A DNA stretch of 64,000 bases from Sulfolobus tengchongensis. GTDB lineage: Archaea > Thermoproteota > Thermoprotei_A > Sulfolobales > Sulfolobaceae. The first letter of the stretch is position 1. Every line of letters starts with the position of its first letter. This document shows, piece by piece, positions 47,244-57,175 of the stretch. The notes below the pieces were generated by a model. It made no database searches. It was not told the DNA's origin and was given only the letters and a program-made list of their open reading frames with translations. Where the stretch lies: contig NZ_CP146016.1 of the NCBI RefSeq assembly GCF_036967215.1, positions 1,516,501 through 1,580,500 of the forward strand, read 5' to 3'. The translations under genes and the position numbers were made by a program.

Positions 47244-47873
47244 ATGACAGTTATTCTCTTTGGATTTGAACCTTTTAGAGAATACATTGAGAATCCTTCG
47301 CAACTTGTTGTACAATCCTTAAACAATATCGAAATAAATAATGAGCCAGTAAGAGGAATAGTCCTTCCTGTAGAATATGACAAGGTGGAAGAAATAATTA
47401 TAACTAGTATAAGAAAATACAAACCGATATTAATTTTAGGACTAGGATTAGCTCCAGGTAGAGCTAAATTAACTCCTGAAAAAATTGCAATAAACTATAA
47501 ATATTCTAAGGAACCAGATAATGCAGGGAAAAAAAGTAATGGTGAAAAGATAGATAACAATGGCCAAGATGGCATATTTACAAATATCCCAGTAGAAGAG
47601 TTAGTAGACTTTTTAAATAGTAGGAGTATTCCTACAGAGTTGAGCCTTTCAGCTGGAAGTTATCTCTGTAATATGGCCATGTATATAATAGTTAGGGAAG
47701 CCAAAAAAAGTGGAGCTTTAGGAGGCTTTATACATTTACCTTGCCATGAAAGGTTAGCGAGCATACTATCTAAACCATTACCATCTATGAACTTAGAAAC
47801 TATGAATAGAGGTATCAGATTAGCAATTGAGTTCGTGCTATCCAAACTGACTAAACAACAAAATGTACAATAA
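47244..47873 (+). CDS. pcp: pyrrolidone-carboxylate peptidase
   Basis: About 209 residues. The N-terminal [20 protein letters not shown] matches Pcp, which removes N-terminal pyroglutamate. The catalytic glutamate lies in TPEKIAINY, the cysteine in [13 protein letters not shown] and the histidine in [10 protein letters not shown]. An upstream TTG at 47226 gives six extra residues (MIEHLY); ATG 47244 gives the usual start [11 protein letters not shown] and is preferred. A TATA-like TTTAAATC lies about 45 bases upstream of it. Confidence 0.92.
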   Translation: MTVILFGFEPFREYIENPSQLVVQSLNNIEINNEPVRGIVLPVEYDKVEEIIITSIRKYKPILILGLGLAPGRAKLTPEKIAINYKYSKEPDNAGKKSNGEKIDNNGQDGIFTNIPVEELVDFLNSRSIPTELSLSAGSYLCNMAMYIIVREAKKSGALGGFIHLPCHERLASILSKPLPSMNLETMNRGIRLAIEFVLSKLTKQQNVQ

Positions 47874-48397
47874 TATTAATTATTGAAATGTAATTTATTA
47901 TAAGAAATTATATTCCGAATAGATGTTTCAATTTTTAGGCTAAACAATATTAAGGAAAAACTAAGATTAGTTAAGATAGATAAAGATATCTTTTTATGTA
48001 ATATAACTTTTTAATTTAACTAGAAAATCTATCATTAATTTCTTTATTACTCTAGACAAATTATAGATTCAAAATCGTTTTATAAAAAGATAACTTAAGA
48101 TTCATTTTTATAAAATCTATAATTTAAATGAGAAAATGACAATTTGTTACCAAAAAACATGGATAGACAGAGAAATCACAATCAAGGTCTACTGGTAATT
48201 CAAAACTTTCTGCCCCAATAATAACAATGTTTTAAAATTGTTCTATAAGAAAAATAAGTAATTTTTTGCCGGTTTTAAGGGATACTAATAGAAAATAAGT
48301 CAACAACAAATTCTTCAAACAGTTAAAACTTATCTACAACCTAGTATAATTTCCCAAAAAATAAGACTTATTAGTTTTATACATACTAAAAACATGT
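47874..48397. other. intergenic region with a long palindrome
   Basis: No ORF. AAATTATAGATT at 48058-48069 and AATCTATAATTT at 48114-48125 are perfect inverted copies; inside them TTTTATAAAAA (48078-48088) and TTTTTATAAAA (48105-48115) pair too, giving a 68-base near-palindrome with one bulge. AT-rich promoter sequence precedes the GGT gene. Confidence 0.45.
48058..48125. repeat. long AT-rich inverted repeat
   Basis: Two nested inverted pairs (12 and 11 bases) described by arms at 48058-48069/48114-48125 and 48078-48088/48105-48115. Could be a terminator after pcp, a small mobile-element end, or an extrusion-prone site. No copy elsewhere in the window was noticed. Confidence 0.45.
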
Positions 48398-49972
48398 ATG
48401 AATGCAATAGCAACTGATCATTTTTTGGCATCTAAAGCTGGTATTGAAATGTTTAAAAAAGGAGGCAACGCATTTGATGCTATCACAGCATCTGCTGCTG
48501 TTTTAAGTGTAGTTGATCCTTACAATTCCGGTTTAGGAGGATTTGGTGTAGCAATACTAAGGACCTCAGACGGGAAAATAAGAGGAGTTAACTTTATAGG
48601 TACAGCACCCAGAAGGTTAAAGCTTGAGGACCTAATTGAAGAGGACCCTTGGGAAGATTACAAACCGACTGCGGAAGGACCTTTATCTCCTTTAGTTCCC
48701 GGAAACGTAGCCGGTTGGGGGGAAATACATTCTAAGTATGGGCAATTAAAGTGGGCTGATGTTCTAGAACCAGCTATATTAGCCGCTCGTGGACATGAGA
48801 TAACTAATAGAATTCATAAATTTTATGAAGGGATAAAATGGAAAGCTGCGAGGCATCAAAGTACATATAAAACATTTTACTCATCTGGAAGTTTTCCATC
48901 AGTCGGAGAAATTCTCAAACAACCGGAGCTTGAAAACACTCTTAAGATTTTAGCTGAAGAAGGATGGGAGTCTTTTTATAATGGGACCTTAGCCTCAAGA
49001 ATTTCCGATGCAGTAAGAAAATGGGGTGGAGTATTGGATGAAGAAGACCTAAAATCGTATTCCCTCCTTTGGGTGAATCCCTTAAATACAACATTTGAAA
49101 AAAGTACTATTTACTCCTTATCTCAAGGAACTGGAGGTCCCATTGTGCTTGAATGGCTTAATATAATTGAACAATTGAATCCGCAAGATTCTTGGGATTC
49201 AGGAAATTTTGCACATTTCTTTCTAGAGGCTGGAAAACTTGCGATGAGAGATGACGACGCTTACAATTCAGGAAAAAATTATATAACAATGCCTGTAGAC
49301 AAGTTAATAAGCAAAGAACATGCAAAAGAGTTAGCTGCATTAATTACTAATAAAGCTAATTTCTACAAAAAAGTCAATAAAAGCGTATATGGTCTACATA
49401 CAACTAGTCTTTCGGCAATAGATGATGAGGGAAATGCTGTTACTATGACTCTAACACAAATGTATGGCTTCGATAGAAATGGGCTTCTAGAGGGATTAGG
49501 ATTTAGTCTAAATGACGGAGTGTGCTATTTTTCTACTGATCCAAAAGATAAGGAAAGAGTAGAACCAATGCAAAGACCTAGATATCCCCTCTCTCCAATA
49601 ATAGCAGAAAATCAAAACGAACTAATAACACTGGGTTCAGCAGGAGGATGGACCATACCACAGACTATAACTCTAACTTTATTAAAGATATTAAAATTTA
49701 ACATGGAAATAGATAAAGCTATCGTAACACCAAGATATATATTAAGGTATAGGGATAACTCTATACCTTATCCTCCTGGTACAGTAGTTGAAATAGAAGA
49801 AGGTATTCCTAGAGCTACAATTGAAGAACTTAGAAATAGAGGTCACATAATAGGGAGTCACACACCATTTGATAAAGCTCCTTTCGGTGCTGTGAATGGT
49901 GTTCAAGCTATGAGGGGCAAGATGATTGGAGGAGCAGAAATAAGAAGAGATGGCATAGCCCTTACTATTTAA
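48398..49972 (+). CDS. ggt: gamma-glutamyltransferase (GGT), Ntn-hydrolase
   Basis: 524 residues, cytosolic since no signal peptide is present. The N-terminal GGNAFDAITASAAVLSVVDP is typical of GGT. The autocatalytic nucleophile Thr335 lies in YGLHTTSLSAIDDEGNAVTM; the C-terminal LGSAGGWTIPQTI and GGAEIRRDG are conserved. GGT transfers or hydrolyses gamma-glutamyl groups of glutathione-like compounds; Sulfolobales lack normal glutathione, so a different gamma-glutamyl substrate is likely. ATG 48398. Confidence 0.92.
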   Translation: MNAIATDHFLASKAGIEMFKKGGNAFDAITASAAVLSVVDPYNSGLGGFGVAILRTSDGKIRGVNFIGTAPRRLKLEDLIEEDPWEDYKPTAEGPLSPLVPGNVAGWGEIHSKYGQLKWADVLEPAILAARGHEITNRIHKFYEGIKWKAARHQSTYKTFYSSGSFPSVGEILKQPELENTLKILAEEGWESFYNGTLASRISDAVRKWGGVLDEEDLKSYSLLWVNPLNTTFEKSTIYSLSQGTGGPIVLEWLNIIEQLNPQDSWDSGNFAHFFLEAGKLAMRDDDAYNSGKNYITMPVDKLISKEHAKELAALITNKANFYKKVNKSVYGLHTTSLSAIDDEGNAVTMTLTQMYGFDRNGLLEGLGFSLNDGVCYFSTDPKDKERVEPMQRPRYPLSPIIAENQNELITLGSAGGWTIPQTITLTLLKILKFNMEIDKAIVTPRYILRYRDNSIPYPPGTVVEIEEGIPRATIEELRNRGHIIGSHTPFDKAPFGAVNGVQAMRGKMIGGAEIRRDGIALTI

Positions 49973-49983
49973 AATAGGTTATC

Positions 49984-50004
49984 TAGGCTTATACTTATAG
50001 CCTA
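49984..50004 (+). terminator. hairpin after ggt
   Basis: TAGGCT-TATACTTAT-AGCCTA is a perfect six-base stem 11 bases past the ggt stop, followed by T-rich sequence. It could mark the end of the ggt transcript. Confidence 0.35.
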
Positions 50005-50186
50005 TCTGTTTTGTAGAGTTTTAAAGTTAATGCCATTTTTACATTTCTCCTTATAAGAAGATTATATTTTAGGTCGCATAGTTTGTAGATTTTATATAAA
50101 GACCATAGAAATTTATATTACAGTTAATAATTTAAATTCTTGGTCTTATCTGATAGTGAAGTAATTGTTCATTAAAATGTAATAGT

Positions 50187-50753
50187 CTATGAGTTAAACT
50201 CATCAAGATCAGTTGAAGTAATAAGTTTATTTATGAAGTTTCTCAAGTGATAGAGGAATGCTTGTTTAGATATGCCTAGAACATCAGCTATTTCCTTTGC
50301 TTTAACGTTTCTAGGATAATTGAAATACCCCATTAATAACGCAGTTTTAAGAACTAGCAGTTCTTTCTCTTAAATTCGTTCCTCTTAATATGTTTAGAAA
50401 ATTTAACCTTTATTACTGACATATCTCTTATATTAAATTTTTCTTGCAGTAGTCCAAATTTGTATAATTAAGAATATCTCCCTCAAATCTCATTAAGGTA
50501 TCTGAAATCGTATTTTCTCTATTTTCAAGAAATTCAACCATATATCTACTACTTACTCTCTTATATTTTATAATCTCATCAACGTTATTGGAATTTTTTA
50601 GATCTTAAGAATATCGAAGGGAGTATTAACTGTAACCTTAACATTATTTTTGCTATAGTCAGAAATTTTTACAGTTTTAACTCTGTATTTTACCTGCTCA
50701 GTCCAGCATCCCTTGTGGGCAATTGTAAATTTTATGTTATAAATATTATACAT
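50187..50753 (-). pseudogene. decayed HTH_10 (bacterio-opsin-activator-like) regulator
   Basis: Fragments of one gene in several frames. N-terminus YNIKFTIAHKGCWTEQVKYR, the 'H-x-G-C-W-T' segment typical of these Sulfolobales regulators, then LKNSNNVDEIIKYKRVSSRY in a shifted frame. The C-terminal helix-turn-helix KELLVLKTALLMGYFNYPRN / VKAKEIADVLGISKQAFLYHL is again shifted and ends in TAG at 50187-50189. At least three frame breaks. The upstream end is joined head-on to an APC permease fragment, so the promoter is lost. Confidence 0.8.
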
Positions 50754-50784
50754 TTCAATGTCAAGTTGAATCTTTACGTTATAA

Positions 50785-51432
50785 ATGTTCTTGCGTTTTT
50801 TCTCATTTACGCCTGCCCTCAAAATCCTTTTTGTAGCACTTATGTTCAATTCTTCTGCCCTAGCATTTTCCACTAGCGGAAGTAGAATGATTTATGGAAT
50901 GGCTAGAGATGGCATATTGTATCCTAAAATGTTTTCAAAAATTAACAGACATGGCGTACCGGGGAATGCCATACTCTTAACGGGCTTAATTACCGGAGTC
51001 CTAAGTTTAGTGAGTGGTTATATTTTAGGTCCGTTAGAGGCGAGCATATTCTTAATAACTTTTGGCTCATTTTATGTCGTATTTGGGCATTTATTTGCTG
51101 CTATTGGATTAATAAGGAATAAGGTAAAAGTTAGTCCTAGGAGCTTAGCTAAACATATCATAGTCCCCTTAGTATCTGCAATAGTTTACATTATAATAAT
51201 ATACTTCGGCACATATCCTGCCCCAGCTTTTCCTTTAAATATCGCAGTCTTTGCAGCATGGGGAGTATTAGCATTACACATAGTGGGTTATTATATATTA
51301 AAGGCGAGAAAACCAGAAGTAATGAAGAGGTTTGGAGACTATAGTTTATTAATGTTTTTACATATTAGTATTAGTTGGGTATCTGTAAACTCTCATAATA
51401 ACGAGAATTCTGAAGAGTTCCCACTTATATAA
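50785..51432 (+). pseudogene. 5'-truncated APC permease
   Basis: About 215 codons that correspond to the C-terminal half of an APC amino acid permease: ALMFNSSALAFSTSGSRMIYGMARDGILYP carries the conserved R-x-x-[FY]-MARD motif, followed by four to five hydrophobic helices. The first six or so helices are missing. The break is around 50800-50812, where the HTH_10 remnant begins on the other strand. No plausible function as it stands. Confidence 0.8.
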
Positions 51433-51743
51433 GGCTTCCCTTTATACCTTCTCTCTTTTTACGAATTCTTCTGGAATCAATTATATTATTAGTGCATTGG
51501 TAAGTAGACTACGACTACATAATCACTGAACAAATACTGAACAAATACTGTTATTTATTATATTATATAGTTATCACAGCTTGATAGCTATGCGCATTGG
51601 ATAATACTCGATAATACCGATTTATGTGAAATGTTATTTTATTAGTCATTTACGCTATATATTTAATTCAATGTTATATAAAGTAAATTTCTATGTAATA
51701 AAAAATATTTAAGTGGGTATTCATCGATGGGGACTTCGCCCCC
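51433..51743. other. intergenic region with a short tandem repeat
   Basis: ACTGAACAAAT is repeated twice in tandem at 51525-51546. Otherwise AT-rich with no ORF. Confidence 0.4.
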
Positions 51744-52370
51744 TTAACCCCCATTTGTATTAAAGTGATGAAATTCGTCTTGTAAAGCTATTATTTTTAG
51801 TATTACTCTCCTGGCCTCTTCTCTATACTCGTCTAAGTTGACATTTGTAGGAGTTTGACCCCTACATCTAGCCCTTAACATCTCGTCCCTTAAATCTCCC
51901 ATTCTTTTAGCTAATATCTTAATTTCCTTATTGTCATAACCTAGCGCTTCCGCTAGATTTCTCACTATTCTCACGTTTTTCCTTAATTCATGAAAATCTG
52001 AAATATCCTTGACAGAGCGAGATATGTCTAAAATTCTGTTGTACAGAAGGATTCTTGCCCCATAAATTCTCTCATTGATAAAGCACATTTGCATATTTTT
52101 AACTCGTTTTAACGCTTTAAAAACCAATTTATCTCTCTCCATGTTTATTATACCACATATGTCAATATCTCTAACTTTCCCTAAGGTGCTAATAGCCTCC
52201 TTAGCTAGGAATATACATTCAATATTTTCATAAATCGGATAAAGCGTATATAAAACGTCAAAGTATTTTCTAATTGCAACTCTCATGTCATGTATATCCT
52301 CTTCACTCTCTCCATTGATTTGAATTGCCTTCCTTAACTGTTCATTAAGATATTTCTCAATCTGTAACAT
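51744..52370 (-). CDS. CHAD-domain protein
   Basis: 208 residues, all helical. The CHAD pattern 'H-x-x-R-V-x-x-R' is seen in EEDIHDMRVAIRKYFD (about residues 23-38), with further basic residues such as DFHELRKNVRIVRNLAEALG and KRMGDLRDEMLR. CHAD domains bind inorganic polyphosphate through conserved basic residues. Last gene of the SixA-Ppx-tmk-tmk-CHAD operon; overlaps the preceding gene by 14 bases. Confidence 0.85.
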   Translation of the reverse strand: MLQIEKYLNEQLRKAIQINGESEEDIHDMRVAIRKYFDVLYTLYPIYENIECIFLAKEAISTLGKVRDIDICGIINMERDKLVFKALKRVKNMQMCFINERIYGARILLYNRILDISRSVKDISDFHELRKNVRIVRNLAEALGYDNKEIKILAKRMGDLRDEMLRARCRGQTPTNVNLDEYREEARRVILKIIALQDEFHHFNTNGG

Positions 52371-52983
52371 TGGCTATTCGCCTCAATATTTCCGTCTGAG
52401 CTTTTTCAAATTCGTCATCGGTATAAATTATATTTTCTTTCGAGGAAAGTGATATCAGAGCGTCTTGAAATTTGTTGATGTAATCTACATAAGCATCAAA
52501 TAAATCTTCCTTAACGCAGATATCCATTCCCGTCTCTAGAGGATTAGGATAGCCCCTTCTCTTTATAATTCTCCTCACTATCTCATCTGGAGATGATATT
52601 AATGTTAAGGAAAGTGATGCCTTAGGAAAGATGGAAGTTACATAATTCATCCAGTCTTTTTCTAATCCTCTCGCTATTCCCCATGACATTAAGGTTAGCA
52701 CATAGCCGTCTGCTAAGGCTATAAATCCAGATTCTATGGATGGTTTAACGTAATTCTCTATTTGATCAGCTAAGTCTGTTATATAAGCTAAAAATAAGGT
52801 TCTTCTCTCAAATACTATATTTCGTTTAACCTGAGCTATTCTATCTCCAATTAACTTAGATCTTTGAATCCCAAAGGTTATTACCCCATATCCTTGCTTC
52901 TCTAAGTACTTTTTAGTGGCCTCTAAATGAGATGTTTTACCAGAACCTTCAATTCCTTCAAAAGCTATTATCAATATATTCAC
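52357..52983 (-). CDS. thymidylate-kinase-like P-loop protein, degenerate
   Basis: 208 residues with Walker A ([20 protein letters not shown]). The position of the usual D-R-Y motif reads [20 protein letters not shown], so the arginine that clamps the nucleotide in thymidylate kinases is missing (Gly instead). The lid region has [11 protein letters not shown]. It may bind another nucleotide or act as a regulatory partner. GTG start at 52983 overlaps the first kinase by 26 bases; a TTG at 52974 is an alternative. Next to Ppx/GppA and CHAD. Confidence 0.8.
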   Translation of the reverse strand: MNILIIAFEGIEGSGKTSHLEATKKYLEKQGYGVITFGIQRSKLIGDRIAQVKRNIVFERRTLFLAYITDLADQIENYVKPSIESGFIALADGYVLTLMSWGIARGLEKDWMNYVTSIFPKASLSLTLISSPDEIVRRIIKRRGYPNPLETGMDICVKEDLFDAYVDYINKFQDALISLSSKENIIYTDDEFEKAQTEILRRIANVTD

Positions 52984-53605
52984 CTAAAACTTTCCTTATT
53001 TCAGTCTGTATATCCTTTAACGGCTTATTCCCATCTATTGTTATAAAGTTGTTTTCCTCTTTAGCTATTTTATCATAAATTTCCACTATCATGCTTTGAT
53101 ATTTAATAAATCCCTCTTCTGGTTCCAAATTCTCATTGCTAAATATATCTGCTCCAGCCTCTTGAGGTTTTATTTTTCTCTTCGACTTCTTAATTCTTTC
53201 TAATGCTACTTCTGGTGTAACTCTAATGTAGAACGTGAAGTTTGGTTTTATCGCAAAGGAGTAAAGTTTCCTTACCCAGTCAATATCAACTCCTCTTATA
53301 ACATCTCTAGCATATGCAGTATAAATATACCTATCGCATATTACAACAAATCCACTCTTGAGCATTGGCAAAATATATCTCTCATATCTGTCAGAAAAGT
53401 CAGTTGCATGAATTAGGCTAAACGTTATCGGAGTTAAAAGGTTCTTCTTTTTAGCCTCTTTTATTATATCGTGAATCCAGTCTGAGGAATTCCATTCTGT
53501 AAGATAAACATCTCTTTTCATCTCAATCCAGTCCTTAAGTACTACAGCTTGACTAGACTTGCCAGAGCCATCTATTCCTTCAAATGCTATTAACAAACCT
53601 TTCAT
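52958..53605 (-). CDS. thymidylate-kinase-like P-loop protein
   Basis: 215 residues: Walker [24 protein letters not shown] motif [20 protein letters not shown] and lid-like basic [13 protein letters not shown]. The usual 'T-R-E-P' motif is replaced by [10 protein letters not shown]. Annotated as dTMP kinase (dTMP + ATP to dTDP), but presence beside a second degenerate copy, Ppx/GppA and CHAD may mean another phosphoryl substrate. Its ATG overlaps the stop of the Ppx gene (ATGA). Confidence 0.85.
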   Translation of the reverse strand: MKGLLIAFEGIDGSGKSSQAVVLKDWIEMKRDVYLTEWNSSDWIHDIIKEAKKKNLLTPITFSLIHATDFSDRYERYILPMLKSGFVVICDRYIYTAYARDVIRGVDIDWVRKLYSFAIKPNFTFYIRVTPEVALERIKKSKRKIKPQEAGADIFSNENLEPEEGFIKYQSMIVEIYDKIAKEENNFITIDGNKPLKDIQTEIRKVLGEYIDNSF

Positions 53606-54858
53606 ATTCTCACACCAGCCACGTATTTGTCAATATCATTTCTAATTATATCACCAAAACTTAATATTTCTTTTTTAGTTATGTCTTCATTTAACTTTTT
53701 CATCTGTTTTTTCTTAACTTTTCCGCTTCCCGCCTCACAAATCAGACCTATTAATAATGCCTCATTTAACGTAAAACCGGGTAAAACGGACTCTTTAATA
53801 AACCTATAACAAGCTTGAAATGGATCAAAATAACCAGTCATCTTAAAAACTAATGATAAGAAGGCTGATGATGCGACATAAAATGAGTATTTACTATCAA
53901 CTTGAGTAAGGATCTCATTGATAATCTCTATTGGTGGAGTAGTTATAGCATGAGAAAATGAAACTGCTTCTAACCAATTAATCTTATCTAACCTTTTTCC
54001 CTCTGTAAGTACTCCCTCTCTCATTCCAAAAGCTGATACTATCAATTCTCTCGAATTTAGGTAATTAACTAACTCATCTATAATAACTGAGGCTGAATGA
54101 ATTGTTAAAGCTCTTTCCTTACCTATCCCTGGAAGAGACTGTCTACTTTCAGCATCCAATGATGGTAAAAGTGAAGCATACTTACTGATCTGTTTTGAAG
54201 ATATAGAATAACCATGAATTGATTTAAGAGGAAAAGAAGTAAGTTTCCTATCAAGTTTTGCTAAAGCCCTAACGTTTCCTCCAGAACCTACCAGAGTTTT
54301 ACCCTTTCTGATATCTAACGTTGATAGTTCATCTAAAACTTTTTTCCTTATCTCCCTAGGTGAGTAATTAATGAGCTTCAGAGCACCAATTGGCAATTGG
54401 GACACTCTTGATATATTCCCTGATGTTACTTCAGCTATTTCTAACGACCCTCCTCCCAACTCGAAGAAGATTCCATCAGAAATTGGAAGTGTATTCATCA
54501 TTCCTATTGTAGCATATCTCCCTTCTTCCTCTCCAGAAACTATCCTTATTTCCTCATTGATTATCTTACTTAGTCTTTCTTTAACATCATTACCATTTAT
54601 CGCATATCTAAACGCGCTAGTTGCTACAATCTTGACTTCCGCAACATTCAAATTATCTAAAATTTTCTTAAAAATGGAAAACGATTTCTCAGCTTTATCT
54701 ATCTTTTCATCTGATATCTTATCCCCTTCTTTGATCCCTTCCCCTATCCTTACAAATGATTTAAAAGAACCAAGCATCCTAAACGTTCCATTAGAAAAAA
54801 CTTGATAAATTACTAATCTGAAGGAATTATAGCCACAATCTATCACTGCAGAAATCAT
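53602..54858 (-). CDS. ppx: Ppx/GppA-type phosphatase (exopolyphosphatase family)
   Basis: 418 residues of the ASKHA fold. N-terminal [17 protein letters not shown] is the phosphate-1 loop; [15 protein letters not shown] the phosphate-2 motif; [11 protein letters not shown] follows. The C-terminal domain is helical and may be HD-like ([13 protein letters not shown]). It degrades polyphosphate or pppGpp-like substrates; in archaea polyphosphate is the expected one. Immediately downstream of the SixA gene with no gap. Confidence 0.88.
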   Translation of the reverse strand: MISAVIDCGYNSFRLVIYQVFSNGTFRMLGSFKSFVRIGEGIKEGDKISDEKIDKAEKSFSIFKKILDNLNVAEVKIVATSAFRYAINGNDVKERLSKIINEEIRIVSGEEEGRYATIGMMNTLPISDGIFFELGGGSLEIAEVTSGNISRVSQLPIGALKLINYSPREIRKKVLDELSTLDIRKGKTLVGSGGNVRALAKLDRKLTSFPLKSIHGYSISSKQISKYASLLPSLDAESRQSLPGIGKERALTIHSASVIIDELVNYLNSRELIVSAFGMREGVLTEGKRLDKINWLEAVSFSHAITTPPIEIINEILTQVDSKYSFYVASSAFLSLVFKMTGYFDPFQACYRFIKESVLPGFTLNEALLIGLICEAGSGKVKKKQMKKLNEDITKKEILSFGDIIRNDIDKYVAGVRI

Positions 54859-55344
54859 TTAAATCAGCTTTAAAATTTTCTGGGTAAGGAGAATTTTCAA
54901 AACTCCTTTCCCTTCTTTCAGATCATAATCGACTATGGCAATACCACCCTTCTTTATTTCAACATTAGCACCACTTATCGCTTTCACGAGGTTAGAAAGA
55001 TATGGCTCATGACCTACAATAAGTATAGTAGAGTTATCTGCGAAATCCTTTACCTTCTCCAAAAACAAAGAGGGATCCTTATCTGGCGTAAGATCATCAA
55101 ATGTCTCTACTTTCTTTTCATTATCACTATCAAAGAGTTCATCCAAAATTACCTCCGCTGATTGGTAAGTCCTCAGATAAGGACTGGATATTATTCTATC
55201 AACAGAATAGCCCATTTCGTCTAAAAAACTTGCTACTCTTCTCATCTGTTTTATTCCCTTCTTTACTAACTTCCTATCCTTATCCTCCTTACCTTCAACT
55301 TGTGGTTCAGCATCACCATGCCTCACTACTATTAAAGTAATCAT
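54859..55344 (-). CDS. SixA-like phosphohistidine phosphatase (histidine phosphatase superfamily)
   Basis: 161 residues. The RHG motif VVRHGDAEP lies at residues 6-14 and the second catalytic histidine in ILIVGHEPYLSNLVK. Short size and motif pattern are those of SixA. First gene of the operon; a TATA-like GCTTAAATAC on the minus strand about 26 bases upstream of the ATG fits a leaderless start. Substrate (phosphohistidine or small phosphate ester) not determined. Confidence 0.88.
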   Translation of the reverse strand: MITLIVVRHGDAEPQVEGKEDKDRKLVKKGIKQMRRVASFLDEMGYSVDRIISSPYLRTYQSAEVILDELFDSDNEKKVETFDDLTPDKDPSLFLEKVKDFADNSTILIVGHEPYLSNLVKAISGANVEIKKGGIAIVDYDLKEGKGVLKILLTQKILKLI

Positions 55345-55677
55345 ATTCTACATATGTGTTTCAATGTATTTAAGCACTTTCGTATTGCGGCTAAATTAGA
55401 GAGAACAACTATATACTTTCTTCCTCAAAAATTATGGAAAGGTCTTTCATCTTGCATGACTAGATTTTACATGAATTTTTCTAAAAATAGCAGTTTACGG
55501 AAAATCCCATTAATGACCTTTCTCGTTAAAAAATGAAGCATTAATAATTTCCGTTTACTGCTAATGCAACATCTGGGGCTTTTTCCAAAAATTTATACGT
55601 CGTTTTAACAACCCTAGACACAAAATCAATTGTCAGATAGGATTTTAAATGCATAAGTTAAAATATTTTTTATAGAA
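55345..55677. other. intergenic region with a large imperfect stem
   Basis: No ORF. AGCAGTTTACGGAAA at 55489-55503 and TTTCCGTTTACTGCT at 55548-55562 are inverted with two mismatches, and ATTAATG..CATTAAT inside pairs as well, giving a 74-base foldable unit. Possibly a remnant element or a transcript with structure. Confidence 0.4.
55489..55562. repeat. inverted repeat forming a 74-base stem-loop
   Basis: Arms 55489-55503 and 55548-55562 with an inner ATTAATG/CATTAAT pair. Between them CCTTTCTCGTT forms the loop. Upstream of the broken ATPase gene at 55678; purpose unknown. Confidence 0.4.
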
Positions 55678-56783
55678 ATGATGTTGGGTAATAAAATCAC
55701 GTATAAGAGGATAAGGATTAGGAATTTCAAAAGTCATCGAGGTACAGAAATAGATTTAAGAAAGCTTAACGTCTTAATAGGGCCTAATGGTAGGGTAAGT
55801 CAAATTTTGTGGAAGCTTTTCTCCTCCTTAGAGAAATCGTTAGACCCTCCGGTTATCCTCCATTACCTTTCTTGAATTGGTCTGGATATGACAAAGTGGT
55901 ATTTATGAATGACACCTCTTTGGACATTTATTATGAGATTGAAGGTACCTACGACGGAAAGGACTTTTATTACTCATTAACAATAAACGGTTATAATGGC
56001 CTCTTAATAAAGAGTGAATATTTGAATTTAGGAAATTTAAAAATAGAAAGAAATCTAAACAAACTAACCATCGAAAAAAATTCCTTCGATATACCACAAA
56101 ACTTAAGTATGTTCTCATTGGTTCAAAGCTATGGTCCAATTACATTTTCCAATCTCCCATTAACGCAGCCAGATGTATCTTTAATGGGTTTCCTTTCAAA
56201 ATTTATAAATGATATAATAGTTTTAAGAATAATTCCTGAAAATGCGATTTCTCCAGTTCCTTTTAATATGCCCATGATGCTAAGAATCGATGGTTATGGT
56301 TTACCTAAAATCTTACAGAACCTTCCAATGCATGAAGCTGTGAGCATGTTTCTAGAAAGATTCAATCTCACTTTAACCCCAATAATAACTGACGATGGTA
56401 AAATTAAATTGAATGTTAAAGAGAAAGTTGATGGAAATGAAATCTTCTATCCCGCTAATTCCCTTCCATCAGGATTAGTGAAAATGCTAACAATAATGGT
56501 CACAGTTTATATGTTAAAACATTCTCCGATAGTGATTGATGAGGTCGAGAATTCTCTTCATGTTGAATTATTAGGTAGGTTAATTGATTTAATCAGAGAA
56601 TCGGAGCCTCAGTTCATAATTACAACCCACTCACCCGCAATTGTAGACTTAATTAATCCTGAAGACGTAATTTTACTAGAAAGAGATAAGGGTGAGACAA
56701 AAGCAAGTAGACTTCAAAACGTTAAAGAATTAAAGAAAAAGTTAGAGGAACTTGGGTTAACTTTAAGTGAATGGATCTTCTAG
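55678..56783 (+). pseudogene. AAA ATPase (RecF/AAA_21-like), one-base deletion in Walker A
   Basis: The N-terminus YKRIRIRNFKSHRGTEIDLR and LIGPNG at about codons 38-43 begin an ATPase of the RecF/AAA_21 type. The bases AATGGTAGGGTAAGTCA should read NGSGKS but lack one base, so the frame changes and resumes with EAFLLLREIVRPSGYPPLP. The frame then continues to the Walker B segment PIVIDEVENSLHVELLG and the switch histidine FIITTHSPAIVDLI. Total length 1106 bases fits a single deletion. Otherwise a complete gene of about 369 residues. Confidence 0.85.
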
Positions 56784-57175
56784 TGAATACCTTCTAGGAG
56801 AGGAATTTCGTTTTATTTATCTATCTTTTATTATTACACTATTTATTTTAGTGGGGGATTATGAGAATTTGAGTGTCAATTATATTACTCATTACCAACG
56901 CTTTAGCTGTAATCCAACTAACCTCTGTTGCTTTATAAACCCTTTCCAAAAATTGACATTAATTTTTTCCTAAATCGTCTTAGGGAAAATAATCTTATAG
57001 ACCTTAATAATTTACGAATAATCCATAAAGCAAACCTTAGCAGGTCGAAATTTAGATTGCACAGACATAACACAACAGAATGATAAAGCTTTTAACCTGG
57101 ATTTTTAAAAAATAAAAAGGCAAATATCGAAATTAATTATAAAAATCAAATTATGGCTTTAAAAATAATTTTGAC
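56784..57175. other. intergenic region
   Basis: A 390-base AT-rich stretch between the broken ATPase and the convergent symporter gene. A poly-A/T-rich run around 57095-57120 may end transcription. No gene or repeat recognised. Confidence 0.35.

Noticed and set aside
52958-53605. PPK2-type polyphosphate kinase
   Set aside because: Walker A and DRY arrangement are closer to thymidylate kinase; the PPK2 'F-x-R-S-W-Y' motif is absent.
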